From NCBI RefSeq assembly GCF_036194065.1, contig NZ_CP108095.1:6448001-6512000 (forward strand): a stretch of DNA of 64,000 bases. Reading direction: 5' to 3'. This document shows, in pieces, positions 32,507-45,583 of the stretch. The stretch comes from Streptomyces sp. NBC_00239 (GTDB lineage: Bacteria; Actinomycetota; Actinomycetes; Streptomycetales; Streptomycetaceae). A program made the translations under genes and the position numbers. The notes under the pieces are model-generated. The model was not told the origin of the DNA, ran no database searches, and saw only the letters and a list, made by a program, of their open reading frames with translations. The stretch's first letter is position 1, and each line of letters starts with the position of its first letter.

Positions 32507-33424
32507 GTGAGCACGCTTCCCACCACCGCGCAGTCCGCCGAGTCGGCGATCGGCACCTCCCGCGTCAAGCGCGGCATGGCCGAGCAGCTCAAGGGCGGCG
32601 TGATCATGGACGTGGTCAACGCCGAGCAGGCGAAGATCGCCGAGGACGCCGGCGCCGTGGCCGTCATGGCCCTGGAGCGGGTGCCCGCCGACATCCGCAA
32701 GGACGGCGGCGTCGCGCGCATGTCGGACCCCAACATGATCGAAGAGATCATCGAGGCCGTGTCCATCCCCGTCATGGCGAAGTCCCGCATCGGCCACTTC
32801 GTCGAGGCCCAGGTGCTGCAGTCCCTCGGCGTCGACTACATCGACGAGTCCGAGGTCCTGACCCCGGCCGACGAGGTCAACCACTCCGACAAGTGGGCGT
32901 TCACCACCCCCTTCGTCTGTGGCGCCACCAACCTGGGCGAGGCCCTGCGCCGCATCGCCGAGGGCGCGGCCATGATCCGTTCCAAGGGCGAGGCCGGCAC
33001 CGGCAACGTCGTCGAGGCCGTCCGCCACCTGCGCCAGATCAAGAACGAGATCGCCCGCCTGCGCGGCTACGACAACAACGAGCTGTTCGCCGCGGCCAAG
33101 GAGCTGCGCGCCCCGTACGAGCTCGTCAAGGAAGTCGCCGAGCTCGGCAAGCTCCCGGTCGTGCTGTTCTCCGCCGGTGGCGTCGCCACCCCCGCCGACG
33201 CCGCGCTGATGCGCCAGCTCGGCGCCGAGGGCGTCTTCGTCGGCTCCGGCATCTTCAAGTCGGGCGACCCGGCCAAGCGCGCCGCCGCCATCGTGAAGGC
33301 CACCACCTTCTACGACGACCCGAAGATCATCGCGGACGCGTCCCGCAACCTGGGCGAGGCCATGGTCGGCATCAACTGCGACACCCTCCCCGAGTCCGAG
33401 CGCTACGCCAACCGCGGCTGGTAG
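32507..33424 (+). CDS. pdxS: Pyridoxal 5'-phosphate synthase, synthase subunit
   Basis: 305 residues, GTG start with TGAGG eight bases upstream. Nearly every stretch is canonical Pdx[78 protein letters not shown], and [12 protein letters not shown]; the active-site lysines of the TIM barrel lie in these segments. It condenses ribose 5-phosphate, glyceraldehyde 3-phosphate and ammonia into PLP. The ammonia comes from PdxT, whose gene begins six bases after the stop. Twelve synthase and twelve glutaminase subunits form the usual complex. Confidence 0.97.
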   Translation: MSTLPTTAQSAESAIGTSRVKRGMAEQLKGGVIMDVVNAEQAKIAEDAGAVAVMALERVPADIRKDGGVARMSDPNMIEEIIEAVSIPVMAKSRIGHFVEAQVLQSLGVDYIDESEVLTPADEVNHSDKWAFTTPFVCGATNLGEALRRIAEGAAMIRSKGEAGTGNVVEAVRHLRQIKNEIARLRGYDNNELFAAAKELRAPYELVKEVAELGKLPVVLFSAGGVATPADAALMRQLGAEGVFVGSGIFKSGDPAKRAAAIVKATTFYDDPKIIADASRNLGEAMVGINCDTLPESERYANRGW

Positions 33425-33430
33425 TCACCG

Positions 33431-34024
33431 ATGAGCAATCCCCCCGTGATAGGCGTCCTGGCCCTCCAGGGCGACGTACGGGAGCACCTGATCGCCCTGG
33501 CCGCGGCGGACGCCGTGGCCAGGCCGGTCCGGCGCCCCGAGGAGCTCGCCGAGGTGGACGCCCTGGTGATCCCCGGCGGTGAGTCCACGACGATGTCGAA
33601 GCTCGCCGTGCTGTTCGGCATGCTGGAGCCGCTGCGCGAGCGCGTCCGCGCCGGCATGCCCGTCTACGGCACCTGCGCCGGCATGATCATGCTCGCCGAC
33701 AAGATCCTGGACGGCCGCGCCGACCAGGAGACCCTCGGCGGCATCGACATGATCGTCCGCCGGAACGCGTTCGGCCGGCAGAACGAGTCCTTCGAGGCGT
33801 CGATCGACTTCGCCGGCATCGAGGGCGGACCGGTCGAGGGCGTCTTCATCCGCGCCCCCTGGGTGGAGTCCGTGGGAGCGGCCGCCGAGGTGCTCGCCAC
33901 GTACGACGGCCACACCGTGGCCGTACGGCAGGGCAACATCCTGGCGACCTCGTTCCACCCCGAACTCACCGGAGACGACCGGGTCCACGCGTACTTCGTG
34001 GGTATGGTGCGCGCAGGGGTCTGA
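33431..34024 (+). CDS. pdxT: Pyridoxal 5'-phosphate synthase, glutaminase subunit
   Basis: 197 residues, ATG. Class I glutamine amidotransferase: [14 protein letters not shown] at the N-terminus, [10 protein letters not shown], the nucleophile in GTCAGMIML, and SFHPELTGD with the catalytic His and Glu. It hydrolyses glutamine and passes ammonia through a channel to PdxS. The six-base gap to pdxS means co-translation. Confidence 0.96.
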   Translation: MSNPPVIGVLALQGDVREHLIALAAADAVARPVRRPEELAEVDALVIPGGESTTMSKLAVLFGMLEPLRERVRAGMPVYGTCAGMIMLADKILDGRADQETLGGIDMIVRRNAFGRQNESFEASIDFAGIEGGPVEGVFIRAPWVESVGAAAEVLATYDGHTVAVRQGNILATSFHPELTGDDRVHAYFVGMVRAGV

Positions 34025-34093
34025 CGGGAGTCCGACCGGACCCCCGGTAGGATCCCGGGTGAACACTGTTGGTTACGCGAAGGAGACAGGCGG

Positions 34094-34846
34094 ATGTCCG
34101 GCCACTCTAAATGGGCTACGACGAAGCACAAGAAGGCCGTGATCGATGCAAAGCGCGGCAAGCTCTTCGCGAAGCTGATCAAGAACATCGAGGTCGCGGC
34201 CCGCACGGGCGGCGCCGACCCCGACGGCAACCCGACGCTGTTCGACGCCATCCAGAAGGCGAAGAAGAGCTCGGTCCCCAACAAGAACATCGACTCCGCG
34301 GTCAAGCGCGGCGGTGGCCTTGAGGCCGGCGGCGTCGACTACGCCACGATCATGTACGAGGGCTACGGTCCGAACGGTGTCGCGGTGCTCATCGAGTGCC
34401 TCACCGACAACCGCAACCGCGCCGCCTCCGACGTCCGCGTCGCCATGACCCGCAACGGCGGCTCCATGGCCGACCCGGGCTCGGTCTCGTACCTGTTCAA
34501 CCGCAAGGGTGTCGTCGTCCTCCCCAAGGGCGCGCTGACCGAGGACGACGTCCTGGAGACGGTCCTCGAAGCGGGCGCCGAGGAGGTCAACGACCTCGGC
34601 GAGCAGTTCGAGATCATCAGCGAGGCCACCGACATGGTCGCGGTCCGCACCGCGCTCCAGGAGGCCGGCATCGACTACGACTCGGCCGACTCCAGCTTCG
34701 TCCCGACCATGCAGGTCGAGCTGGACGAGGAGGGCGCGCGCAAGATGTTCAAGCTGATCGACGCGCTGGAGGACAGCGACGACGTGCAGAACGTCTACGC
34801 CAACTTCGACGTCAGCGACGAGGTCATGGAGAAGGTCGACGCCTGA
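34094..34846 (+). CDS. YebC/PmpR-family protein (TACO1 type)
   Basis: 250 residues, ATG with AAGGAGA nine bases upstream. Starts [40 protein letters not shown] and has [28 protein letters not shown] core ([16 protein letters not shown]) and [13 protein letters not shown], all YebC signatures. Older work treats the family as transcription regulators, including of ruvC neighbours; newer work assigns it a role in helping ribosomes through proline stretches. It sits directly ahead of ruvCAB, its usual place, but a strong hairpin separates them. Confidence 0.94.
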   Translation: MSGHSKWATTKHKKAVIDAKRGKLFAKLIKNIEVAARTGGADPDGNPTLFDAIQKAKKSSVPNKNIDSAVKRGGGLEAGGVDYATIMYEGYGPNGVAVLIECLTDNRNRAASDVRVAMTRNGGSMADPGSVSYLFNRKGVVVLPKGALTEDDVLETVLEAGAEEVNDLGEQFEIISEATDMVAVRTALQEAGIDYDSADSSFVPTMQVELDEEGARKMFKLIDALEDSDDVQNVYANFDVSDEVMEKVDA

Positions 34847-34857
34847 TCCGCGGTCGT

Positions 34858-34901
34858 ACGCAGCGGGCCGACGGGGACACACCCCCGTCGGCCCGCTGCG
34901 T
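34858..34901 (+). terminator. Perfect 19-bp terminator after yebC
   Basis: Arms 34858-34876 (ACGCAGCGGGCCGACGGGG) and 34883-34901 pair perfectly around a six-base loop. The ruvCAB genes downstream therefore probably have their own promoter in 34902-34950. Confidence 0.85.
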
Positions 34902-34954
34902 TGTCGGTGCGGCCGGATAGCCTGCACAAACAAATGACCGAGGGGAGGGGTGGC

Positions 34955-35485
34955 ATGCGCGTGCTCGGAGTCGACCCGGGCCTGACCCGGTGCGGGGTGG
35001 GCGTCGTCGAGGGGGTCGCCGGCCGTCCCCTGAAGATGCTCGGCGTCGGTGTCGTACGCACCGCCGCGGACGCGGACATCGCCATGCGGCTGGTCGGGAT
35101 CGAGCAGGGCATCGAGAAGTGGCTCGATGAATACCGGCCCGAACTCGTCGCCGTGGAGCGGGTGTTCAGCCAGCACAATGTGAGTACGGTGATGGGCACC
35201 GCCCAAGCCAGCGCCGTCGCCATGCTGTGCGCGGCGCGCCGCGGCATCCCGGTCGCGCTGCACACGCCCAGCGAGGTCAAGGCGGCCGTCACCGGCAGCG
35301 GCCGCGCCGACAAGGCACAGGTCGGCGCCATGGTGACCCGGCTGCTGCGGCTGGACGCGCCACCCAAGCCCGCCGACGCCGCCGACGCCCTCGCCCTCGC
35401 CATCTGCCACATCTGGCGGGCCCCCGCCCAGAACCGCCTGCAGCAGGCCGTAGCCCTGCACGCATCGAAAGGCCGAAGCGCATGA
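34955..35485 (+). CDS. ruvC: Holliday-junction resolvase RuvC
   Basis: 176 residues. The ATG at 34955 has GAGGGGAGGGG just upstream; earlier in-frame starts have no such site. [16 protein letters not shown] carries catalytic Asp7, with [24 protein letters not shown] supplying the Glu, and [25 protein letters not shown] and [17 protein letters not shown] the final acidic pair. It cuts Holliday junctions as a dimer together with RuvAB. The stop overlaps the ruvA ATG by four bases (ATGA). Confidence 0.96.
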   Translation: MRVLGVDPGLTRCGVGVVEGVAGRPLKMLGVGVVRTAADADIAMRLVGIEQGIEKWLDEYRPELVAVERVFSQHNVSTVMGTAQASAVAMLCAARRGIPVALHTPSEVKAAVTGSGRADKAQVGAMVTRLLRLDAPPKPADAADALALAICHIWRAPAQNRLQQAVALHASKGRSA

Positions 35486-36114
35486 TCGCCTTCGTGAGCG
35501 GCCCGGTGGCCGCCCTCGCCCCGACCACGGCCGTCATCGAGGTCGGGGGCGTGGGCATGGCCGTCCAGTGCACCCCCACCACGATCTCCGGCCTGCGGAT
35601 CGGCCAGGAGGCGCGACTGGCGACCTCGCTCGTCGTCCGCGAGGACTCGCTCACCCTGTACGGCTTCGCCGACGACGACGAGCGCCAGGTCTTCGAGCTG
35701 CTCCAGACCGCGAGCGGGGTGGGCCCGCGGCTCGCCCAGGCCATGCTGGGCGTGCACAGCCCCGACGCGCTGCGGCTCGCCGTGGCCACCGGCGACGAGC
35801 GGGCGCTGACCGCCGTCCCCGGCATCGGCAAGAAGGGCGCCCAGAAGCTCCTGCTCGAGCTGAAGGACAAACTGGGCCAGCCGCTGGGCACCGGAGCCCT
35901 GGTCGGCGCGCAGCGCGCGGTGGCCGCCGGCCCCGCGCCGTGGACCGAGCAGCTCCAGGCCGCGCTGATCGGCCTCGGGTACGCGAGCCGGGAAGCGGAG
36001 GAGGCGGTGTCGGCGGTCACCCCGCAGGCGGAGGCCGCCCTCGCCGAAGGCGGCTCGGCCCCCGTCCCGCAGCTGCTGCGCGCCGCGCTGCAGACGCTGA
36101 ACCGCGCCCGCTGA
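35482..36114 (+). CDS. ruvA: Holliday-junction DNA helicase subunit RuvA
   Basis: 210 residues, ATG overlapping ruvC. N-terminal OB domain ([26 protein letters not shown]), the two helix-hairpin-helix motifs ([18 protein letters not shown] and [23 protein letters not shown]), a flexible linker and the C-terminal domain III ([21 protein letters not shown]) that contacts RuvB. A tetramer binds the junction and loads RuvB. Confidence 0.95.
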   Translation: MIAFVSGPVAALAPTTAVIEVGGVGMAVQCTPTTISGLRIGQEARLATSLVVREDSLTLYGFADDDERQVFELLQTASGVGPRLAQAMLGVHSPDALRLAVATGDERALTAVPGIGKKGAQKLLLELKDKLGQPLGTGALVGAQRAVAAGPAPWTEQLQAALIGLGYASREAEEAVSAVTPQAEAALAEGGSAPVPQLLRAALQTLNRAR

Positions 36115-36190
36115 CCCCGCCCGCCGGACCCGCCCGGCCGCATCCGCCGGGCGCGCCCCGGCAGCCGTACGAACCGAGAGAGCAGAGACC

Positions 36191-37261
36191 GTGAACTGGG
36201 ACGACGAGAGCACCGGCGAGGCCGACCCGCGGATCGTGGGCGCCGCCGCCGACGGCGAGGACAGTGCCGTGGAGGCCGCGCTGCGCCCCAAGGACCTCGG
36301 CGAGTTCGTCGGCCAGGAGAAGGTGCGCCAGCAGCTCGACCTGGTGCTCAAGGCGGCCCGCCAGCGCGGTGCGACCGCCGACCACGTCCTGCTCTCCGGC
36401 GCGCCCGGCCTCGGCAAGACCACGCTCTCGATGATCATCGCGGCGGAGATGGGCGCGCCCATCCGGATCACCTCAGGGCCGGCCATCCAGCACGCCGGAG
36501 ACCTGGCCGCGATCCTCTCCTCCCTCCAGGAGGGCGAGGTGCTCTTCCTCGACGAGATCCACCGCATGTCGCGGCCCGCCGAGGAGATGCTCTACATGGC
36601 GATGGAGGACTTCCGGGTCGACGTCATCGTCGGCAAGGGCCCGGGGGCCACCGCGATCCCGCTGGAGCTGCCGCCGTTCACCCTCGTGGGTGCCACCACC
36701 CGGGCCGGACTGCTGCCGCCGCCGCTGCGCGACCGGTTCGGGTTCACCGGACACATGGAGTTCTACAGTCCCACCGAGCTGGAACGGGTGATCCACCGCT
36801 CCGCCCGGCTGCTCGACGTGGAGATCGAGGCCGACGGCGCCGCCGAGATCGCCGGCCGCTCCCGCGGCACGCCCCGTATCGCCAACCGCCTGCTGCGCCG
36901 GGTCCGCGACTACGCGCAGGTCAGGGCTGACGGATTCATCACACGTGACGTGGCGGCCGCGGCGCTGGGCGTCTACGAGGTGGACGCGCGCGGGCTCGAC
37001 CGGCTGGACCGGGCCGTGCTGGAAGCGCTGCTGAAGCTGTTCGGGGGCGGCCCGGTGGGGCTTTCCACACTGGCCGTGGCGGTCGGCGAGGAGCGGGAGA
37101 CCGTGGAGGAGGTCGCGGAGCCGTTCCTGGTGCGGGAGGGGCTGCTGGCGCGGACCCCGCGGGGCAGGGTCGCGACCCCGGCGGCCTGGGCGCACCTGGG
37201 TCTGGTCCCGCCGCGGAACGCAAGTGGATCAACCGGACAACAAGGCCTGTTCGGGGCGTGA
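36191..37261 (+). CDS. ruvB: Holliday-junction branch-migration ATPase RuvB
   Basis: 356 residues, GTG start. AAA+ motor with Walker [10 protein letters not shown], Walker [10 protein letters not shown], sensor [21 protein letters not shown] containing the arginine finger region, and the winged-helix end ([44 protein letters not shown]). It drives branch migration as a hexamer on RuvA-bound junctions. The short extra C-terminus ([14 protein letters not shown]) is not conserved in the family. The gap of 76 bases after ruvA is wider than the ruvC-ruvA overlap but has no terminator. Confidence 0.97.
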   Translation: MNWDDESTGEADPRIVGAAADGEDSAVEAALRPKDLGEFVGQEKVRQQLDLVLKAARQRGATADHVLLSGAPGLGKTTLSMIIAAEMGAPIRITSGPAIQHAGDLAAILSSLQEGEVLFLDEIHRMSRPAEEMLYMAMEDFRVDVIVGKGPGATAIPLELPPFTLVGATTRAGLLPPPLRDRFGFTGHMEFYSPTELERVIHRSARLLDVEIEADGAAEIAGRSRGTPRIANRLLRRVRDYAQVRADGFITRDVAAAALGVYEVDARGLDRLDRAVLEALLKLFGGGPVGLSTLAVAVGEERETVEEVAEPFLVREGLLARTPRGRVATPAAWAHLGLVPPRNASGSTGQQGLFGA

Positions 37262-37427
37262 CGGCGCGGGGCGTGGCCCGGTCCGGAACTGCGGTGCCAT
37301 GCTGGGCGTTGTTCCATCGGTGTGGACTCGCCTAGACTCCGCCGATGCCGACCGGTCCAGGTCGGTGTGCCCGCCCCCGTAGAAATTGGCCGCCACCAGG
37401 CGCGGTCGTGCGAAGGATCTCCGTCCC

Positions 37428-37880
37428 GTGAACAATCTCGTGACCTTCCTCCCGTTCATCGTGCTCATCGGGGCCATGTTCCTGATGACCCGGTCCGCCA
37501 AGCGCAAGCAGCAGGCGGCCGCGTCCATGCGCAACCAGATGACGCCCGGCACCGGCGTGCGCACGATCGGCGGCATGTACGCCACGGTCAAGGAGGTCGG
37601 CGACGACACCGTGACCCTGGAAGTGGCGCCCGGCGTGCACGCCGTCTACGCGAAGAACTCGATCGGGGCGGTCCTGGACGACGAGGAGTACAACCGCATC
37701 GTCCACGGCGCCGGTGATGATCTGACGATCGACACGCCGGTCGTTCCGGACGACGCCTCGTCGCTGACCGAGACCGAGGCGGCCGACGGGGGCGACGCGC
37801 CGAAGCTGGACCTGGGCAAGAAGGCCGAGTCGGAGGAGCCCAAGGACGGCAAGACCGACGGCGAGGCCGACGCGAAGTAA
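37428..37880 (+). CDS. yajC: Preprotein translocase accessory subunit YajC
   Basis: 150 residues. The GTG at 37428 has AAGGAT nine bases upstream. One N-terminal membrane helix (NLVTFLPFIVLIGAMFLMTRSAKRKQQ) and the conserved MTPGTGVRTIGGMYATVKEVGDDTVTLEVAPGVHAVYAKNSIGAV domain. The C-terminal third is a charged Asp/Glu/Lys-rich tail, longer than in proteobacteria. It joins SecD and SecF, encoded next, in the ancillary Sec complex of the cytoplasmic membrane. Confidence 0.94.
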   Translation: MNNLVTFLPFIVLIGAMFLMTRSAKRKQQAAASMRNQMTPGTGVRTIGGMYATVKEVGDDTVTLEVAPGVHAVYAKNSIGAVLDDEEYNRIVHGAGDDLTIDTPVVPDDASSLTETEAADGGDAPKLDLGKKAESEEPKDGKTDGEADAK

Positions 37881-38036
37881 CGCACGGACGGGGACCGCAC
37901 GGCGCGCCGGACCGGCAGCCTGCGGCCCCTTCCGCAAGCGACCACTTCTGCGGGGGGCAGGGGTCCCCACACACACGTTTCGTGGCCGTCTTCGCGCATA
38001 CCCGGCGCGGACGGTTGGACAGGGAGATACGACAAG

Positions 38037-39827
38037 GTGGCAGCACCGAAGAAGGGCCGACGGCCCGCGGGGGCTCAGGGCAGGCCGGGGCGTGCCCTGG
38101 CAGTGATCCTGATCGCGATGGTGGCGCTCACCGCGGGGATGTTCATCTCCAAGCAGACGACGCCGCGCCTGGGCATCGACCTCGCCGGCGGTACGAGCAT
38201 CACGCTCAAGGCCAAGAACGAGCCCGGCAAGCCGGACGCGATCAACGAGACCAACATGAACACCGCGGTCGGCATCATCGAGCGCCGTGTCAATGGTCTC
38301 GGCGTCTCGGAGGCCGAGGTCCAGACGCAGGGCCGCGATCACATCATCGTGAACATCCCCAAGGGGACGAACGAGAAGCAGGCGCGCGAGCAGGTCGGCA
38401 CGACCGCTCAGCTCTACTTCCGCCCCGTGCTGGCCATCGCGGCCGGCGGACCGGTCACCGAGCCGGCGCCGCAGCCCTCCGCCAGTTCCTCGGCCAAGCC
38501 CGAGGCCGGCAAGAAGGACGGCAAGAACGCCTCCTCCGCGCCGACCCCGTCGTCCAGCGCCACTTCGCAGGGCCGTGCCGTCAGTGAGGCCCTCAAGGCC
38601 CCCGGCGCGTCGCCCTCGCCCTCCGCGGGCGAGACGAAGAAGGCAGACGACAAGAAGGCCGACGAGAAGAAGGCCTCGCCGACTCCCTCCGCCCCCACCG
38701 GTGCGGCCGCCGACCTGCAGAAGCGCTTCACGGCGCTCGACTGCACCAAGGAAGACCAGCGCGCGGCCGCGGGCAAGGGCGTCAAGCCCACCGACCCGAC
38801 GATCGCCTGTGGCACCAACGGTGCCGGCCAGTGGGAGAAGTACCTCCTCGGCCCCTCCGGTGTGGAGGGCAAGGAGATCAAGGACGCCAAGGGCGCCCTC
38901 GACTCGCAGCGCGGCATCTGGATCGTTCAGATGACCTTCAACGACAAGGGCGCCGACCAGTTCGCCAAGGTCACCGGCGAGCTTGCCGCCAAGCAGTCCC
39001 CGCAGAACCAGTTCGCCATCGTGCTCGACGGTGAAGTGGTCTCCGCGCCTTCGGTGAGCCAGTCGATCGTCGGCGGCAACGCCGAGATCTCCGGCAGCTT
39101 CAACCAGCAGTCCGCCCAGGACCTCGGCAACATGCTGTCCTACGGCGCCCTGCCGCTGTCGTTCCAGGAGGACGGTGTCACCACCGTCACCGCCGCGCTC
39201 GGCCAGGAGCAGCTGAAGGCCGGTCTGATCGCCGGCGCCATCGGCCTCGCCCTGGTCATCATCTACCTGGTGGCGTACTACCGCGGCCTCGCGCTCATCG
39301 CGATCGTCAGCCTCCTGGTGTCCGCGGTCCTCACCTACACGATCATGACGCTGCTCGGGACGGCCATCGACTTCGCGCTGAACCTGCCCGCCGTGTGCGG
39401 CGCGATCGTGGCCATCGGCATCACCGCGGACTCGTTCATCGTGTACTTCGAGCGCATCCGCGACGAGATCCGCGAGGGCCGCACCCTGAAGCCCGCGGTG
39501 GAGCGTGCCTGGCCGCGTGCCCGGCGCACCATCCTGGTCTCCGACTTCGTGTCGTTCCTGGCCGCCGCGGTGCTCTTCATCGTCACCGTCGGCAAGGTGC
39601 AGGGCTTCGCCTTCACCCTGGGTCTGACCACCCTGCTCGACGTGGTCGTGGTGTTCCTCTTCACCAAGCCGATCATGACGCTGCTGGCCCGGACGAAGTT
39701 CTTCTCCAGCGGCCACCCGTGGTCCGGCCTCGACCCCAAGCGCCTCGGTGCCAAGCCGCCGCTGCGCGGGTCCCGCCGCCCCGCGTCCGTTTCTGTCGCC
39801 GGCCCCGTCGAATCCAAGGAGGCCTGA
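38037..39827 (+). CDS. secD: Protein translocase subunit SecD
   Basis: 596 residues, GTG start with GGGAGA upstream. First membrane helix at about 20-38, then TPRLGIDLAGGTSITLKAK of domain D1, and the C-terminal RND-type bundle of five helices with LGQEQLKAGLIAGAIGLALVIIYLVAYYRGL and GITADSFIVYFERIRDEIREGRT. Between about 140 and 225 there is a low-complexity insertion rich in Ser, Ala, Pro and Lys (KPEAGKKDGKNASSAPTPSS-type), which lies in the external domain and is typical of streptomycete SecD. SecDF uses the proton gradient to help pull exported proteins across. secF begins one base after its stop. Confidence 0.96.
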   Translation: MAAPKKGRRPAGAQGRPGRALAVILIAMVALTAGMFISKQTTPRLGIDLAGGTSITLKAKNEPGKPDAINETNMNTAVGIIERRVNGLGVSEAEVQTQGRDHIIVNIPKGTNEKQAREQVGTTAQLYFRPVLAIAAGGPVTEPAPQPSASSSAKPEAGKKDGKNASSAPTPSSSATSQGRAVSEALKAPGASPSPSAGETKKADDKKADEKKASPTPSAPTGAAADLQKRFTALDCTKEDQRAAAGKGVKPTDPTIACGTNGAGQWEKYLLGPSGVEGKEIKDAKGALDSQRGIWIVQMTFNDKGADQFAKVTGELAAKQSPQNQFAIVLDGEVVSAPSVSQSIVGGNAEISGSFNQQSAQDLGNMLSYGALPLSFQEDGVTTVTAALGQEQLKAGLIAGAIGLALVIIYLVAYYRGLALIAIVSLLVSAVLTYTIMTLLGTAIDFALNLPAVCGAIVAIGITADSFIVYFERIRDEIREGRTLKPAVERAWPRARRTILVSDFVSFLAAAVLFIVTVGKVQGFAFTLGLTTLLDVVVVFLFTKPIMTLLARTKFFSSGHPWSGLDPKRLGAKPPLRGSRRPASVSVAGPVESKEA

Positions 39828-39828
39828 C

Positions 39829-40875
39829 ATGTCGAAGCTCGGAAATCTCGGCGCCAGGCTGTACAAGGGCGAGGTCGGGTACGACTTCGTCGGCAAGCGC
39901 TTCCTCTGGTACGGCGTGTCGATCCTGATCACCATCACGGCGATCGTGGCGCTGGCCGTCCAGGGCCTCAACATGGGCATCGAGTTCAAGGGCGGTGCCG
40001 TCTTCACCACCCCGAAGACGGACGTCTCGGTCTCGAAGGCCAGGGAGAGCGCGGAGGCGGCCTCCGGCCACGACGCGATCGTCCAGAAGCTCGGCAACGG
40101 CACCCTGCGCATCCAGGTCAGCGGCCTGGACACGGACGCCGCCGCCGGAGTCAAGACGAAGATCGCCGGTGACCTCGCCCTCAAGGAAACGGACATCAAC
40201 GCCGACCTGGTCGGCCCGAGCTGGGGTGAGCAGATCGCCAACAAGGCGTGGACCGGCCTCGCCGTGTTCATGATCCTCGTGGTGATCTACCTCGCCATCG
40301 CCTTCGAATGGCGGATGGCGATCGCGGCGCTGGTCGCGCTCATCCACGACCTCACCATCACGGTCGGCATCTACGCGCTGGTCGGCTTCGAGGTCACCCC
40401 CGGTACGGTCATCGGTCTGCTGACGATCCTCGGTTACTCCCTCTACGACACCGTCGTCGTCTTCGACGGTCTCAAGGAAGCCTCCAAGGACATCACCAAG
40501 CAGACCCGCTACACGTACAGCGAGATCGCCAACCGCAGCCTCAACGGCACGCTGGTCCGTTCGATCAACACCACCGTCGTGGCGCTGCTCCCGGTCGCCG
40601 GCCTGCTGTTCATCGGCGGCGGCTTCCTGGGCGCGGGCATGCTCAACGACATCTCGCTGTCGCTGTTCGTCGGCCTCGCGGCCGGTGCGTACTCCTCGAT
40701 CTTCATCGCCACCCCGCTGGTCGCCGACCTCAAGGAGCGCGACCCGGCGATGAAGGCCCTCAAGAAGCGCGTGCTGGCCCGGCGTGCCGCCGGCAAGGAC
40801 GGCGTCGACGAGCCGGCCGGTGCCGAGGTCGTGGCCCAGGCGACGGCCGGCCGGGCGGCGGGACGCCGCCGATGA
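39829..40875 (+). CDS. secF: Protein translocase subunit SecF
   Basis: 348 residues, ATG with AAGGAGG seven bases upstream and sitting inside the end of secD. First helix [32 protein letters not shown], then the RND bundle with [61 protein letters not shown], holding the conserved Asp and Tyr-Asp of SecF. The C-terminal 35 residues are basic and variable. Partner of SecD. The stop overlaps apt by four bases. Confidence 0.96.
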   Translation: MSKLGNLGARLYKGEVGYDFVGKRFLWYGVSILITITAIVALAVQGLNMGIEFKGGAVFTTPKTDVSVSKARESAEAASGHDAIVQKLGNGTLRIQVSGLDTDAAAGVKTKIAGDLALKETDINADLVGPSWGEQIANKAWTGLAVFMILVVIYLAIAFEWRMAIAALVALIHDLTITVGIYALVGFEVTPGTVIGLLTILGYSLYDTVVVFDGLKEASKDITKQTRYTYSEIANRSLNGTLVRSINTTVVALLPVAGLLFIGGGFLGAGMLNDISLSLFVGLAAGAYSSIFIATPLVADLKERDPAMKALKKRVLARRAAGKDGVDEPAGAEVVAQATAGRAAGRRR

Positions 40876-41420
40876 CCGACGCGCAGGGCGTACGCGAGCT
40901 GCTGCTCAGCCGGATCACGGACGTACCGGACTACCCGAAGCCGGGTGTGGTGTTCAAGGACATCACCCCGCTGCTGGCCGACCCGGAGGCGTTCCGCGCC
41001 CTGACCGGCGCCCTCGCCGAGCTGTGCGCCCGGCACGGTGCCACGAAGATCGTCGGCCTCGAGGCGCGCGGGTTCATCCTCGCCGCCCCCGTGGCCGTCG
41101 AGGCGGGCGTCGGCTTCGTGCCGGTCCGCAAGGCCGGCAAGCTGCCCGGAGCGACGCTGAAGCAGGCGTACGAGCTGGAGTACGGCACCGCCGAGATCGA
41201 GATCCACGCCGAGGCCCTGGCCGCGGACGACCGGGTCCTGGTCATCGACGACGTCCTGGCCACCGGCGGCACCGCCGAGGCCTCGCTGGAGCTGATCCGG
41301 CGGGCCGGGGCGCAGGTCGCGGGCGTGGCGGTCCTGATGGAGCTGAGCTTCCTCGACGGCCGCTCCCGCCTGGAGGCGGCCCTCGCGGGCGCCCCGCTGG
41401 ACGCGCTGATCGTGGTCTGA
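40872..41420 (+). CDS. apt: Adenine phosphoribosyltransferase
   Basis: 182 residues, ATG overlapping the secF stop (ATGA). [16 protein letters not shown] and [32 protein letters not shown] are APT-specific; the PRPP-binding loop is [21 protein letters not shown]. It salvages adenine to AMP in the cytoplasm. Its place between secF and relA is conserved in many actinobacteria. A long hairpin follows, so apt probably ends the sec operon. Confidence 0.95.
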   Translation: MTDAQGVRELLLSRITDVPDYPKPGVVFKDITPLLADPEAFRALTGALAELCARHGATKIVGLEARGFILAAPVAVEAGVGFVPVRKAGKLPGATLKQAYELEYGTAEIEIHAEALAADDRVLVIDDVLATGGTAEASLELIRRAGAQVAGVAVLMELSFLDGRSRLEAALAGAPLDALIVV

Positions 41421-41446
41421 CGGCGTCCCACCCGTGCGCAGTACGA

Positions 41447-41484
41447 AGCGGCGGGCATCCGGTTCACACCGGGTGCCCGCCGCT
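41447..41484 (+). terminator. Terminator after apt
   Basis: Arms 41447-41463 (AGCGGCGGGCATCCGGT) and 41468-41484 pair over 17 bp with one G-U and a four-base loop, 27 bases past the apt stop. It separates sec-apt from relA. Confidence 0.8.
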
Positions 41485-41587
41485 CGCGCGTCCACGGGCC
41501 GGGCACCGGAGAACGAGTGCGGCCAAGGCTCGCTACCATGGGTTTTCCGGACCTGACCGGGGCCCCGGATCCTCCCGAGGAGCGCTC

Positions 41588-44056
<2,469 letters not shown>

Positions 44057-44108
44057 CGGCGGGCCGCAGCGGCCGGCCACGGCGGCCGGCCACGGCGGCG
44101 GCACGGGA

Positions 44109-44144
44109 AAGGGCCCCGGTGACGAGATCGTCACCGGGGCCCTT
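44109..44144. terminator. Bidirectional terminator between relA and the DUF349 gene
   Basis: A 16-bp perfect stem (arms 44109-44124, AAGGGCCCCGGTGACG, and 44129-44144) with a four-base loop. It lies in the 125-base gap between two convergent genes and is flanked by A and T, so it can serve both. Confidence 0.85.
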
Positions 44145-44181
44145 CGCCGTACCGTGCAGGTCAGAGCCTCTGCCGGCCCTG

Positions 44182-45411
44182 TCAGCCGCCGAACTCCTCC
44201 AGGCCCTTCAGCGCCTGGTCCAGCAGCGCCTGGCGGCCCTCCAGCTCACGGGCCAGCTTGTCGGCCTTCGCGTCGTTGCCCGCCGCGCGCGCCGTGTCGA
44301 TCTGCTTCTGCAGCTTGTCGACGGCGTCCTGGAGCTGGCCGGTCAGACCCGCGGCGCGCGCCCGCGCCTCCGGGTTCGTCCGGCGCCACTCGCCCTCCTC
44401 GGCCTCCTGGATGGCCCGCTCGACGGCGTGCATGCGGCCCTCGACCTTGGGACGGGCGTCCCGCGGCACGTGGCCGATGGCCTCCCAGCGCTCGTTGACC
44501 GAGCGGAACGCGGCCCGGGCCGCCTTCAGGTCGGTCACCGGGAGCAGCTTCTCGGCCTCGTCGGCCAGCTCCTCCTTCAGCTTGAGGTTCTCGGTCTGCT
44601 CGGCGTCCCGCTCGGCGAAGACCTCGCCGCGCGCCGCGAAGAAGACGTCCTGCGCACCGCGGAAGCGGTTCCACAGCTCGTCCTCCGCCTCGCGCTGGGC
44701 GCGGCCCGCGGCCTTCCAGTCCGCCATCAGCTCGCGGTACCGGGCGGCCGTCGTGCCCCAGTCGGTCGAGCCGGACAGCGACTCGGCCTCGGCGACCAGC
44801 TTCTCCTTCACCTTGCGCGCGTCCTCGCGCTGCGCGTCCAGCGACGCGAAGTGCGCCTTGCGGCGCTTGGAGAAGGCCGAGCGCGCGTGCGAGAAGCGGT
44901 GCCACAGCTCGTCGTCCGACTTGCGGTCCAGCCGCGGCAGGCCCTTCCAGGTGTCCACGAGGGCGCGCAGCCGCTCGCCCGCGGACCGCCACTGGTCGCT
45001 CTGCGCCAGCTCCTCGGCCTCGACGACCAGCTTCTCCTTGGCCTGCTTGGCCTCGTCGGTCTGCTTGGCCTTCTGGACCTTGCGCTCCTCGCGTCGCGAG
45101 TCCACCGTCGTGACCAGCTTGTCCAGCCGGACGCGCAGCGCGTCGAGGTCGCCCACCGCGTGGTGCTCCTCGACCTGCTCCCTCAGGTGCGCGATCGCCG
45201 TCGCCGCGTCCTTCGAGGACAGATCGGTGGTCCGCACCCGCCGTTCGAGCAGGCCGATCTCGACCACCAGGCCCTCGTACTTGCGCTCGAAGTAGGCCAG
45301 GGCCTCCTCAGGGGTGCCCGCCTGCCACGAGCCGACGACCTTCTCGCCATCGGCAGTACGCACGTACACGGTGCCCGTCTCGTCGACACGGCCCCACGGG
45401 TCGCTGCTCAC
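44182..45411 (-). CDS. DUF349 coiled-coil protein
   Basis: 409 residues, GTG at 45411 with GGAGGAGG seven bases upstream. Starts SSDPWGRVDETGTVYVRTADGEKVVGSWQAG. The body is three DUF349 repeats (about 140-205, 215-280, 295-360), each with WK/WR and DELWHRF/ELWNRF-type cores, and a final coiled coil (LQKQIDTARAAGNDAKADKLARELEGRQALL). It is almost entirely helical and highly charged, with no catalytic motif. DUF349 proteins include bacterial ribosome- or RNA-associated factors, but the role here is unknown. It is cytoplasmic. Confidence 0.9.
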   Translation of the reverse strand: MSSDPWGRVDETGTVYVRTADGEKVVGSWQAGTPEEALAYFERKYEGLVVEIGLLERRVRTTDLSSKDAATAIAHLREQVEEHHAVGDLDALRVRLDKLVTTVDSRREERKVQKAKQTDEAKQAKEKLVVEAEELAQSDQWRSAGERLRALVDTWKGLPRLDRKSDDELWHRFSHARSAFSKRRKAHFASLDAQREDARKVKEKLVAEAESLSGSTDWGTTAARYRELMADWKAAGRAQREAEDELWNRFRGAQDVFFAARGEVFAERDAEQTENLKLKEELADEAEKLLPVTDLKAARAAFRSVNERWEAIGHVPRDARPKVEGRMHAVERAIQEAEEGEWRRTNPEARARAAGLTGQLQDAVDKLQKQIDTARAAGNDAKADKLARELEGRQALLDQALKGLEEFGG

Positions 45412-45583
45412 AGCGCCTCCTCCACCTGATGCCCGCCGAGGGGTTCGCCCCCCGGGCATCGTCCACAGTTTCCTGGGGCGGGCAGTGCCCGCCCTGCACA
45501 ACGCCAACATAGGCGACCGCCGGGCCGGCTGTCCGCATCCAGCGCGACGGAAAACGACGAAGGGGCGCTCGCCCCGCTCCGGG

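Noticed and set aside
44182..45411. SMC-like or filament protein
   Set aside because: Coiled coils are present, but the repeats are the DUF349 pattern and there is no ATPase head.
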